Shown piece by piece: positions 13,601 to 25,900 of a stretch of DNA of 64,000 bases. Position numbers and translations under genes: made by a program. The stretch lies in NCBI RefSeq assembly GCF_040954835.1, contig NC_090706.1, positions 38,325,148 through 38,389,147 on the forward strand, written 5' to 3'. Every line of letters begins with the position of its first letter. The stretch's first letter is position 1. The notes beneath the pieces are model-generated. The model did no database searches. It saw only the letters and a program-made list of their open reading frames with translations, and was not told where the DNA came from. This DNA comes from Lepisosteus oculatus (taxonomy: Eukaryota > Chordata > Actinopteri > Semionotiformes > Lepisosteidae).

Positions 13601-16600
13601 CTGTCAACTCCACAGCGTAAAGTTGTAAGAAACAGCGCTGATCACGTGACAAAGTCCCCTAACACTGGAGGAGAGTATTATTTCAACGTGATCGATATGA
13701 TTTTCATCTATAGCACGTGCTGACTGTGCAACTCCAGGGACGCTGAGGCTGCAGAGCTCCGCAGTTACAGTGGGAAGCACATCTCATTGGTATCAACGAG
13801 CAGCGCTTTCCCAAAACCAACAAAAACAAACGGGAAAGGCTGTCATGCACACGTGCCTCGAGGAAATGAGTTGCATCCAGAGTGGCAGTGTGCAGTGTGT
13901 TTCTCTGTACTCCATGTGAGAGGACAGCATTACTTTCCTGAAAAGTGAGCTTTATCAATTGCCAGACTGTGACAGGAGATGAAGTACACCACTTAACTGC
14001 AGATTCTGGAATGGGGCCTGACTTTAGAAAATGGAGCCTTCCTCCTCATGAGCCACCGCACACTGAACAAAGATACCATTATCAGAAGTGGGGCACATCA
14101 CAGGCATTTATTGCAGCCACCCTTCTTCAGAGCATTCCTGGGACATGAGGTCTGTCTGTGGTGGGGGAAGAGAGGCGCAGCTCTTGTTCTGTGGAGACAT
14201 TTATGCAGGCTGGACCCTTCGGCTTTCGCACACACACCACATTACAAGGGCTCCTTACTTCCTCATCAGGGAGTGACTGTCCATTTCCCACAGGGACCAG
14301 GGACACATGATCACACACTGCGTGTCACTTCAGGCAAGCTTGGGGGTGCTGGAGCTGCAAACTGGGGGTGCAACGTTTCCCACGAGCAATTTTATTTAAT
14401 TTGTCTTACGAGGGGGCTGAACGTCAGGGCTTTGTGGAAGCTCTGCTGCTCCCCAGACTCCTCCTAAACCTAGAAATCTTCCACCACTGTTCCCGCTACA
14501 ATGTTTGTACTGTTAAGATGTGGACGTTTGGACAGTGTGCCCTAAATGTTGGGGGACACCACTTACAAATTTTCTTACTGGCACGTTCATCGGCCTAGGT
14601 CCAAGGTTCACTTAAAATCCCCCACATTCTTATCTTTTAATTAGCATCTAAGGATCTGTGACTAAAATAACTATAAATGAAACGGATTAACAGAACAAAA
14701 ACCCATATATTTTCGGGCATCTCTGCTCCTGGTAAAGAGAAGCATTGCAAGTAACTCAGGACTCCTGAAACATGAAAGTACAGCAAGGGTCTGAGTTTCT
14801 AGTGTGGGCAAGGTGCCCACCTAATTTGTTTACTTTAGAGTGGGCACTTTGCACACAGTGGAAAATTAGGATCTGGGTTTTCTTCTACTGCATTTATGAA
14901 TCCAAAGTGTTCATTGGCTACTGTCATAAATGCTAACAGATGGAACTAGCGCTGATCATTTGTAATGTAAATAGTGCTGTGCCCACTCATAACACACCAT
15001 CAGGGCTTGTGTGTGGAGCACAGATGAACATCACAGTAGCTTCGATCCCTTTAGACTCTAGCTGACATACTGCAGAAAAATGAGCTCCTCATAACTGCTG
15101 TGGTAAGACTGGACTATTCCAATGCCCTTGAAGAAGCTGGCAGGTTGTTCTTTAATGCCTTCATTTGACTTCACTAGGACTTTGTCACATTCCCCACCCA
15201 GAAATATACTTCTTTATTTTAAAACCCCCTTTCTGCTCTTCACTGTAAACCTGAGCTGTCCCAGAGCACACGTGTTGAAGTTTACCATTCCTGTGTCGTG
15301 CCTGAGGTGTATTTGTTATTGGAAGTGTGTTCGCTTGGCAAGCGCTTACTTTCTATCCTGTCATTTTTTTGGAAAAATAATTAACATACAAAAAAAAACC
15401 TTTTGTGAGCCAAATAGGAAAACGAAGGCGGAAGAGAGCCAATGTGTTGTTTGTCTTTGCTAAGTAATTCGAATAGTATTTTGTTTGTCATTTAATGGAA
15501 ACTCTGTCCTAGACTGCTGAAGTAAATAAATGCATTAATAAGAAGCAATTGAAAATGTGTTGTTAGATCTCAAAAAAGACAGATGATATCTTACAGTGTC
15601 GCCTCTTACTGCTGCTGTCAGCTCCTGTTTATGACTCATATTCTGTGCTGAAGATTCTTGGGCACACAGTTTTTTTAATTATCTTATCTCTGACATTTGT
15701 GAGTTACTCTTTGTGCCATTTCCCAGTAGCTGCTTTTCTCATTTTCTAAAAAGAAATATAGCCTAGGTTTAGCTTTTTTTGAAATAGGCAAATATACATT
15801 TTAGTGTATATCTATCGTATACAGTATATACACTAAGGGAAGTGGGGAGGATATGTACAGTAACTGCTTCACATAGACTATCGTCCTGATCTCTATAGTA
15901 GTGATCAATCAGGTAGCATTTTCTTTCAGCACTGTAAGACTTTATAGCTTCCTCGTTGCAGAGAGAAGAACCCCAACAGTAATTCAGTGTTCTGACAACT
16001 TCATTAGAACTGACAATGTATGTATACTGTGCATATATCTCTCATGTACCTAAATGTACCTTTTTTGGAGCAGATCAGTCAAACCCTGCCATAGATTTGA
16101 TTTTCGTTTATCTTGAGCATCATGCACAAAGTTTCAGGTCTTGAGTGGTTTCTTAGATCCCTCTGAACTTTAATCTCACAATTTGGATTGTACGTGTTTC
16201 AGGGGAAAATGCTTCCAAATTCTTTGCTTTCAAATGGAGAAACTAGAGTACACCCACTTATGACTCATCCTCAATAACATGACATCTGCCACCTATGGTA
16301 CTCAACTGGCAAACCTCAGACTTCAGATACAAAATAGGACACACTGGTCTTTTTCCACATCCAGTGCTGCGGAGCCTTAGTGAAGCCAATGAAAACACAA
16401 AGCCAAAGACAAAAGGCATTTCTAGTGTTACCTCACTGAGGTGAAGAGGCCAAGTGGTCTCTGGACGCTACTAGATTGTTGCCTGTGAAGATCGGGCTGT
16501 CGCTTCTGCCAAACCTCCTCAGACACGGCTGCAGTTCAGAAGCCAGGAAACAGCTTGAAAGCATCTCAGCCGTCAAGGTTGCCGGAGGAGTAGGATCTGA

Positions 16601-18779
16601 AGGAAGAGAGGGGGTGGGCAGAATTTCCTAGGCAGGGCTTGCGTGGGTTCCATGAACACATGTAGTTTAGATTTTTGAATCCGTAGATTAAGATGGAATC
16701 ATCAGTCATGTCTCCGTCATTCCCGTTATTTACAGTATATCCCCCTTAATCCCCACTCCAGCCACGGGCCAGCTGGGAATCAGCAATGGTCTAGCCTTTT
16801 CGCCACCCAAGGGTGAAACAAGGACTGTACGGGGGCGTCTTTGAAATGTGTGCCGTCAGAGCCCTCAACCCTTTTCCACTTTGTGCCTCCGACAGCGCTC
16901 ACATCTGGGTCCCCATCCGGCCGGGAAGCTATGCGACTGTCCCCGCCAGCAGTCCGACAGGCCACAGGGTCTGTGTCACGGACCAGGTCAGGGATTACTC
17001 AGTCAGCTCCAGCTCTGTCACTGCTGTGGGAATATCGCCGATCCCCCCTGCACGTCGGACATCTCCTTTTGAAGTAAGGCTTTTTGCAGCAACAGTAGCA
17101 GAGTGCCCTGTTTTTATTTTAGTGCGACTCCGTTTTCGACTACAGTGACTCCAATACTAAAACGGTGTTGATGCTGTTTCTGTTATTCTCAATCTATCTT
17201 TCCCCCGAGTTTAAAATAGTGTGAAGAATTGCAACTATTGCAGAGAAGACAACTGCCGCCCGCACTAAGAAACAAATGAACTACTGGAACAAACTAGGAA
17301 CACATGACATATATAGCCTATGAGTGCAACTATGCATTTGCAGTCTAATCTGGTTTTAACCAGCACAATCGGCATATAGTGTTATACAGGTAACTCTTGG
17401 GTGTTGCCCACCTGGTGGAAACATTGTAGGACATCATCCAGTCAGCTGCATTTAAGAGAATTCAGACAGGCAAGGGTTATGAAAGTGCACTGAGTTAGGC
17501 TGAGGCATCTTGGTATTTGGGTGCTGATGTGGTGTCACTCTCTAGTCTAAATGGAAAACTGACAATGACACCATCTGCATACTACCATACTGCAGTAATT
17601 CTGCTTAGAGATCTTCCCTCACCACTCACTGACCAAGCCCAGGCTTCCCTAGTGTTTCTTAGATATTGAATGCACCGATTTGTAAAAACAAATAGAGCCG
17701 ACAGCAGGTATGTAGATGAAAAATCCAGAACACAGGGGATGCTTGCATGCTAAGAGTTCAGTTTTTTTTTTTTACCTTTATTGTATTTGAACTCTACCAC
17801 TATCAGTTCAATAACAGTTTTGGTGTAGTGTGTCTCCGTAATATAGGGAGGATGGAACTCACAGTGTATTAACAGAAAAACCACACTGTAAGAAACCCTA
17901 TTAAGATTCTTTGCACTGGTTTGAGTTAATCTGTTTTTCCAGTTGCATCTAAAGGCCCTTTATGAACTTTTCGCAGTGACGCAATGTCATTTTTAAAGGA
18001 ATCCACAGGAAGCATATACTTTTAAAGATCTTTAAACTGATGTTTGCACTTGCACATAAAACAGGTGGTCTTACAGTTTTGAACACAAAAACAATTTCAC
18101 ATCTTTTTAAGCCCGAAGGAACAGAACGAGTATTATAACATGATGTGCGACCTGTGAGAAATCCAAGAACATTTTAGCCGCAGTAAACTCGATTAGTAGT
18201 CTTCAAAGCTGCAGGATTTAAAGGAAATGCAACACGTCTACCCTTCTATACAATAGCCGTGAGTGCTGGTCATGAGAAACCCCAGAGCCGCCTTTGATTT
18301 CTGCAGTATCGAAGATATTTCTGAAGAACAATTAGAGACTTCCCGCTTCTGGCATGATCATTTAATAAGGAAGTTTAAACGCTTTGCCTACGTGACTATT
18401 AAAAAAAAATTGTTGTTGTCGTTTTTTGTAGATGGTAAGAATAAACATTTCGTCCGATTTTTCTATACGTCTTACCATAGAGGGAAAAAAAAACATCGAA
18501 CACGTATTAAACTGGTCAGAATGAGCTAAGTGTGTAGCCAGGAGAGGCACTCACTAATCCACTGTCATTAATTTGGCCATTGACTCACCCAAGCTCAAGC
18601 CTGGGAAAACAGTGTTGAACAAGCCATTTGAGGGGCTGACACCTGTCCTACGGTTCCGTTCTGCTCCCCGCAGGATGTTCAGTCAGTTAAGAGAGCCTTA
18701 TCCTCTCCGTCAGCACTTTACTGTTTCAGGATATTTTTTTTAAAAGTTCCAGTTGCTTCGTCCTGCAGAAAAGCGTCTT

Positions 18780-19078
18780 TAGATCGACCGCATCTGAAGC
18801 CATCGAGCCCGACTGTCGCTTGACTGACGAGAGACGGTTGCACAAGCCTCCTAACTAGCTCTTTTCACACCGACAACATCGGGGACATCAGACACCGCGA
18901 CAACAGGTAGCGTTCGATGCGCATTCCTGACGGCGTGTCTAGCGTTTTTAAACCCTGGATTGGCATTTGGAAACCCCCCAGCCCCCCTGAGGAGAGCTCA
19001 GTGTCTGCTATCCCCGCCCGTGGGGAACGCCAGCGAGCCGCGGTGTCACCGCCGCGCCGCTCCACAGCTGGTGCAGCG
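18780..19078 (+). promoter_or_regulatory. NEURL1B: Candidate NEURL1B promoter CpG block and 5' non-coding exon
   Basis: This segment is far richer in CpG than the AT-rich DNA around it, with clusters such as GCGAGCCGCGGTG and CCGCCGCGCCGC. It ends in a consensus donor (GCAGCG then GTGAGT) at 19078/19079. About 780 nt downstream an acceptor-like TTATCAG ends at 19860, just before the MGNT exon. Together they suggest a non-coding first exon spliced to 19861-19904. The transcription start is not visible to me and I see no convincing TATA box. The CpG content is seen directly. The promoter and exon roles are inferred. Confidence 0.4.
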
Positions 19079-19873
19079 GTGAGTCTACAGCGCTGCTATA
19101 ACAAGGACTAACATTTTCATGCACTCTTGTACATCATGAGAAGTTCATTTTAGTGTCCGCACTGACAGTATACTTTCATTTTTGTCTATAAAACCAGTTT
19201 TGATTATTAATATCTTACCAAATTTAATTTGTTTTAAGTCTTGCCGAATAAACCATGCTCTTGCAAGCCTATGTCTCTATTGACAAGTCAAAAGACATCA
19301 AATTCATCAAGTTAAGATGGTTGTTATCACTACTGAACGTTATGACATTACACTAGCCAAGTAGTGTACGGTCATATAACAATCTATAGATAACCGAGGT
19401 GCTAATTTACCGTGGTTTATCCCGACGTGTAATGATTTTGACAATGGCTTTGGCCAGTATTTTTTGCTGATATTTAAGATCTTCGGCGCTGACTGTATAG
19501 ACTCTTCCGCTGAGAGCCTCTTCAGGGGCAAAACGTTCCTCTTTTTAAAAACCGAAATCCAGTGGCTTTACTGAAGAGCGCTCTTCCGCCCGTGGTACAT
19601 TTCCCTCAAAGCAAGGCGGATGCTGTTGCTTTAACAGCTATTAGGAGCAAACCGGTACTGGGAGAGGGAGGGTATGTTCCTATACCAGCAACTGCGGCTC
19701 AGCTGGAGGGGCTTCACAGTTCATTCGGAGATGAGCGTGTTCGAGATTCTCTGGCTTGAAAACCTGCGCCGTTGAAGAGGATTTACAATCCGCATTTCTG
19801 CCCGTCATGAATAAATGGAAGAAAGACAAATGTTTATAACTGGAATTCACTTCTTATCAGGGCAGAAGATATA

Positions 19874-19904
19874 ATGGGAAATACAACACAGAAATCGTTT
19901 ATAG
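19874..19904 (+). CDS. NEURL1B: NEURL1B coding exon 1 (N-terminal 10 codons)
   Basis: This exon encodes [10 protein letters not shown] plus the first base of codon 11. It is followed at once by a GTATGC donor. The leftover G joins AC at 40169 to give Asp-11 in frame with the NHR1 exon. From memory, mammalian NEURL1B also starts MGNT and has Asp at position 11, which is strong support for so short an exon. Gly-2 after the initiator Met fits N-myristoylation and membrane targeting. The start context is good (A at -3, G at +4). A TTATCAG acceptor-like sequence ends at 19860, 13 nt before the ATG, so the exon probably begins at 19861 with a short piece of 5' UTR. Confidence 0.88.
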
Positions 19905-22900
19905 GTATGCATTTTACATCTTTATTCTGGCTTCACATCGGTGTGTTATAGCAGCAAACAAAATGCGTACCACAAATGTGGTGGTTATTTTTTTGGGGTC
20001 TTTTTGCAGCTTGTGTAGAGATAGCCTGTCCTATTTTCTGGACTTCAGCGTGCATACATTGCTGATCAGTACCTCTCCAGGCACTGTATTCTGCCGCTGG
20101 AGTCCGAAAGGATCGGTGTCACTACACTGAGCAGGAATATAATAATGAGTCAGATACACCCAAGTCCCACGAATGGAGTGAGGCATTTTCATATACCTCT
20201 GTTTTATTAAATGCTTCCTATTTTGGAAAGGACAAGTAGTGTATCCATACTTTCGACTATTTATTTTATTATGACTCTATTACTGTATAAATAATATAGG
20301 ATTCGTTTACATGTAGCACATTATTGTGCTGTAGCTACAGGTTTTCTTTTCTTTTTTGTGCTTTTCTTTGCTCTGTAGCTAGTTGAAGAAATTGCTGGGG
20401 AAAACAAATCACGTATTTTCTCTAAACACATCAACGTAATTTTGAGATGTTAGGGAGTAATTTCTGAACTTTGCCCTTCTTTTCACAATTATTGAAGGAT
20501 TTTATTCATAAAGACTGAAGCCAATCGCCAATCGGCTCAGGTGCTCGATAATAAGACTGAGTATAATGAGACTTACAGTACGTAAAGTTGTTTTTCGGAC
20601 TCGAGATCTAAAAACTGTGCGATTATCGCTAAAATTAGCTGTATCCTGTCTTCCTTAAACAGAAGCACTAACTTGTGTATTATTTTTGGAGTTCCACTCG
20701 ATGAGTATTTTATTAAACCGCTGCTCGGGTACGGACGGTACGAACCGATTTACCCGCGCAGCTGTTGAGACATTTCTGTGTGGATTCCCATCTGGGACAC
20801 CGACATGGCGTTTTTCCATGTTCACGACTCCTCTTAATGGTGTGTCCGGGATTTCTGTGTGATTCCTGACAGGGAGCGAGCTTAACACTGCAATGTTTTG
20901 TACGGGTTCAGCCCTGTCATGAGTCTTTCGTGGGACTGACGGTAACGTTCCGGTCTTCATGGCCCACGCATGCTTTTAGAGATCATTGTAGTAAGGTTAG
21001 AGGTCGGAACGATAAAGAAATAAATAGATGCTTGCAACTTAAGGTGCTTATTTATATTTCTCGAAAGTAAGTTTGGCGTGTTTGAATTCATGTGATGATG
21101 GCGTTTTTCGATAACGCATATACTGTACGTCGGGTTTTCCGTGTTCACGTTGCAGTGCGAGGGGTTGTCGGCGTCGCAGCTGGAGACTCTTTTATTATTT
21201 AAGGAATGTGATTTACGCGGATTTGCGAATGTAATCCATCAGCCGAGGTTTGTCATGAAGTCTGCTCGCCGGGCTGGAGGGCGTCATGTTGGCAGGTGTT
21301 GACCTGCGGTGCCAAACCTTCGTCTTAAAAAGCAACAATCCAACAGGCTGTGCGGGTACTCAATTGGTGTTGAGGGAGCAAATTGGGTCAGCCAAAACAT
21401 GAAAGGTCAACCGTACCCTTGAGACCTAAGGGGTGTTGGAGCACTGAACTATGTCACTGAACAAATTAAAAGAACTTAAAGTCTACAAACGCGAGGAAAG
21501 CATTCTGCCAGTCAAGCCTCTCATTTAGATCAAAGGATCTCATCCAGCCCTTTCCTGAATAAACCAGGGTTATCAACTTCAGCAAAAGGGCTGGGTAGCT
21601 TGTTCTACACTCTCTCAAACCATCCTGCTGACCTGCTTGGTCCAAGTTGATGGTTTAAGAGTGACTCCGAGGGACTGCTGGTGCTGGAATGTGGCACTCC
21701 AGGACCAGGGGTTGAGAGTTTAACAAACTGGAGTGAAGAAGGACTGCAGAGTCTGCACAGTAGACAGTACAGAAGAATTTGTGTTATAAGATCACTTTAT
21801 TGGCCAGATACAATTTCTTGCATGAGGAATTTGTCTTTTCGCATACCCCAACCTGCTCTCCATGAGACACACAGACAGGGAGAGAAGCTGGGGGTCAGAG
21901 CGCAGGGTCAGCCATTTATACGGTGCCCCTGGAACAGTTGGGGGTTAAGGGCCTTGCTCAGGGGCCCAAAGGAGTAGGATTCCTCGGGCAACCTTCCAGC
22001 CACAGGAGCAGATCCTGAGCCACAGAGCCACTGTCCCGTCCTGTCCTGTAAGGATAGTGTACCATGTATGGGATCATCAAAGACTACAGTATTTCAGCAA
22101 GGCATCTGTGCTTGAACTTCACTGCTGTCAAAAAGAAAGTGCTAAACCGTTGTAGACCTGGAACATTTTTTATTTATTTCAGAAAAAGACAATCTGATGT
22201 CTAGATGGGGAAGTCAATGAGTTGTCTTTTCAATAATGCTAGCCAATACAAAACAGCAAATAGTTTTTTTTAAAGGTGAGCCAATTTCCCACTGTGCTGA
22301 AGGCCTTTCTGATAACCTAGACGTCTCCAAGGTGGCCAGTTTACCTGTGCTCAGAGCGTCAGGCTGCTGGTAGGCTGGTCTGTCAGATGACCACCAAACT
22401 CAAGGAGGAAAATGAAAGGAGCTTAACTTCTGATTGGAAAGCTTTTAACAGCGACATGCCAGAAACCAATAACTGGATTAAACACACTTAAAATGGCATC
22501 TGTGAAATACCAAACTCGTTTTTATTCATTGTAAACAAGTGAAAAGACCACCATTTTCTGACTAGAGAGGACAGAATATGACCCCTTTCTGAGGAAGACC
22601 CAGTGCTCCAGCTCCAGCAGTGACGTTCACCTGTTCACCACAGCCTGATTCGAGGAGACATTACTTACGGCACTTTCATTGCAGGTTCTCTCTGTGAAAC
22701 GTGTGGGCGGCTGTAAGAACTAAGCTCCTGAAAACTATATATATATGGGTACTGAAGTACACCATCAAAAATTAAATAACTCTCTCTACAAATATCCTTA
22801 GTTACAACTAAAGCAGAGGTTCTCAAAACTGTCAGATAAAAGCCTACAAGGAAGTCAAATAGTGTGTTGAGCTAAATGCTTGAGTTAAAACAAATTGCTT

Positions 22901-25900
22901 TCAAAGTAGCTTAATCACTGGAAAACAATGTGACATTCTTACGTCATGACTGTTGATCCATCACACCAGACTCTCAGGCACGTGGTTATACATTTTGTTA
23001 CACAAATGTGTTGTTTTGATTTGTTATGATCGTGAAGAAATGACGTGCTCGAAAGCAAGTTGTCAATTAGAGTTCTTTCTGATGTAAGGGATTTGTCACA
23101 CTTCAGTCATTGCAAAACGTTTGCAAGTTTATTACATTAAAAAAATAAAATGGGTTGACTGCATTTTTTTTCTCACCCTTAATATTTTTGCTACATTTCC
23201 TAGGACAGACAAAAAGAATTATTGCAGATATGAAATACAGTATCATGAACATGTATCTGTTCATGACATACTGTAATACTGTATCATGTTTGCTTGGTCT
23301 CCACCTACTTCTAATCAGCTGTGTTGAGAACAATTAAATCTTAAGTGTTCCTCAAGCATTTGAATCGTGAGAAAGAAAATTTGACACAATATTACGTACA
23401 TTAAGGAACACTTAACCCTCAGGGTTCTGTCCATTTAGATTAGATTAAGGAAATGGAGTGAGATATGTGCTACCGGTGACACAAATATTCCTGAACTAAT
23501 TCATTAAGTAACATGGCAATTCTGTTTGAAACTAATCTTACTGATACTGTGTAAAAACAGCAGTAGCACCCAAAGATGAATGTTTTCCACTCCAAAATGA
23601 GTGTTTTCTGCCCTTCTTTGTATGTCCCTAGTGTTGTAATCCCACTGACAACACCATGTTGAATTTAGAGTTAACATTTCTTGAATCAGCTTTAATACTG
23701 ATGGGGGGAAAAAAAACAAAAAACTTTTCCAAAGATCCTGACAAGTTGCTGATGTTTTGTTGCACTGCCATGAGAGAGCCACTTTGGGTATTATCCATCT
23801 GTTATCTAACCTCTTTATCCAATTCAGGGTTGTGGGGGAGCCAGAGCCTCTCCCAGCATGCACCAGGCCCAAGGCAGGGTACACCCTGGGTGGGATGTCA
23901 GTTCATTGCAGGGTAAACACAGGCACAAGCACAAACAGCCTCACCTTCTCACCAGGGCCAGTTTACAAAAGCCAATTGACCTACCCTTAAGTTTCCAAAG
24001 CGCCCGGAAGAAATCCATGTGTGAACAGAGGGAGCATAGCACCCCCAGAATTGATCCCAGGGCCCTAATGCTGCAGGGCAGCAGTGTTAACCACTGTGCC
24101 TTCCACTTCAAGTGTGCTAGTCGAGAGCAAGAACCTCTAGTGGAAAGAAAGGCTGGGGGGGGGGGGGTGATCATATCGTGGGGTGCCTTTCCATTCCCAT
24201 TTTCCCACCCCCAAACTCACAATTTGTAGTCCTCTGTTGCATTATTCATCTGTCAACCCTTCAGAGAACCTAAACAATTGTTTACAAATGAGATTAGGCC
24301 ATTGGGCTTAATGGCTCATTAGCTAAATGATCTGGGGATCGTATCTGGACGTTTCTAGAAGGAAACCTTGGAATTCTCTTCAACATCGTGGCTGGATAAT
24401 TGTTCCACACTCCCACAACCCTTTGTGCAAAGCTGTGCTTCCTGTTCTCAGTTTTAAATGCACTTCCACATTTCTGGCTCATCGGACCGATTATTATTTA
24501 AGAGAAAAATTGTGTCTTTCCTCAGCCTGAGGCATGTGGTCTGTTTATTCCTTGTTAAACACCTGAGTGAAATAACTTATTGAATTAGTAATCACCTTGT
24601 CATCATCTAAACGTTTCTCTGAGTTATTTCATTTCATCCTTTAACTGTTCCTTAGCAGCTGTAATCCAGAATCTGTGTCTCACTTGGCCTTTCCAAGTGA
24701 ACAGTTGTGCTGCTGCTCCCTTTTCCGGGATCCTTAACTGGATCTTGTTCTTTTTTGAGTGCTTTGCATTCTTATTTGGCAGATACAAGTTTGTTTCAAA
24801 TGCTAAGTAATGTGGGCTAATCTGTATGCATAAATAAAGGACATTCAGTCCCAAAGATTGTCTTATAGAATTTGTTTCCAATGTTAATATCCACTTCACC
24901 TTATCTAGGTATGCTTGTTTAATGATTTCTAGAAGGATTAGCTGTTTAAGATACCCTGTCAGTTTCGGTAATTTTTTAATGCTTTCAGACAAAGACATGG
25001 ATCTTGGACATAAAAGTATTTGGATTAATGTGGAAAACTTCAAGATTATGAAGTAGCGAAGGGTTTTACAAGGTGCAAATTACCATCCGAGTTCTCTTCT
25101 TGATGTCATTCAGAGTCAGAAGCAAAGTAATTTGCGATGTATTATTACATTAGTGTTCTCTGTTCATTTTTCATCCAGCCTTCTGAGCTTGGATAAAAAA
25201 GGCAATTTGTGTGCTGATAAAAGCCTCTCTTTTTACAAGTCTTCTGCCTCAGGCAGGAAATTTTGTTTTCCTGCAAGCAGCTCAGTAGAATTAAGAAAAA
25301 ACATGCTTTTATATGTTAATTGTATTGCCTACCAATTGCAGAATCATGCTGAAGGTAATCTTCAGCACATAGGGCTGGGAGTTTCTAAAACTGAAGGAAG
25401 AGGAATTGGCCATGAATGGTTGAGTTGTCCTTTCCATAGGTCTCTGTTGTTCAAGTCTCTACATATGCTTTGTTCAGACGTATTTTGTTTTCTGGCCAAA
25501 CATTCACACGTGAACATTTCCAGTGCCTGCAACTTGGGTAAACTTTGAACTAGCTGGTTAGCATAGACCTAGAGTCTGCAGAACACAGGCTGTATTCTCA
25601 AAGCCCACAGGCTCAGCTGTTTGTCTCACCACCTGCACTTGGCCTTACTTTTAAATTCCTACCCACTGCTTGTAATTGGCAGGAATTAGTGTGCTGCCAA
25701 ATCAAAAGGCGAGGAAATTTTACTTAGATAAAGGTGTTTGCGTACGACAGGCTGTGTCTCCAGTAGTCGTGGCCTGCAAGATCTGTAAGCTAGCAGTGTT
25801 CAAGTTGACTGTCATGTCCTCAGTGATAAGCAGGAGAGTACTGTGTAAAAGTTCAAATGGAAGAAGCACTTCTTTCTTCTTCTGAGCTGGGTTCTTCTAA

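Larger units (their letters stand above)
1..18779. other. Intergenic/upstream DNA without a supportable gene
   Basis: The frames here are short and lack splice-compatible neighbours or family motifs. The region is mostly AT-rich. Recognisable content: a transposon-like repeat (640-960), a LINE 3' end (6385-7060), a 5S-derived SINE (10475-10626), an 11-bp hairpin (15801-15836), and a GC-richer patch open in all three plus frames (16848-17072). Low-repeat AT-rich blocks at about 3770-4400 and 9760-9910 are candidate conserved non-coding elements. Confidence 0.6.

Noticed and set aside
16780..16965. Minus-strand CPTCRG-like piece near 17050 suggesting a TMEM106-type zinc motif
   Set aside because: Would need a frame change within a few codons, and the following residues do not match the family.
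24624..25043. 139-codon minus frame
   Set aside because: AT-rich composition (Leu/Ile/Lys), no recognisable domain, and no supporting neighbours.
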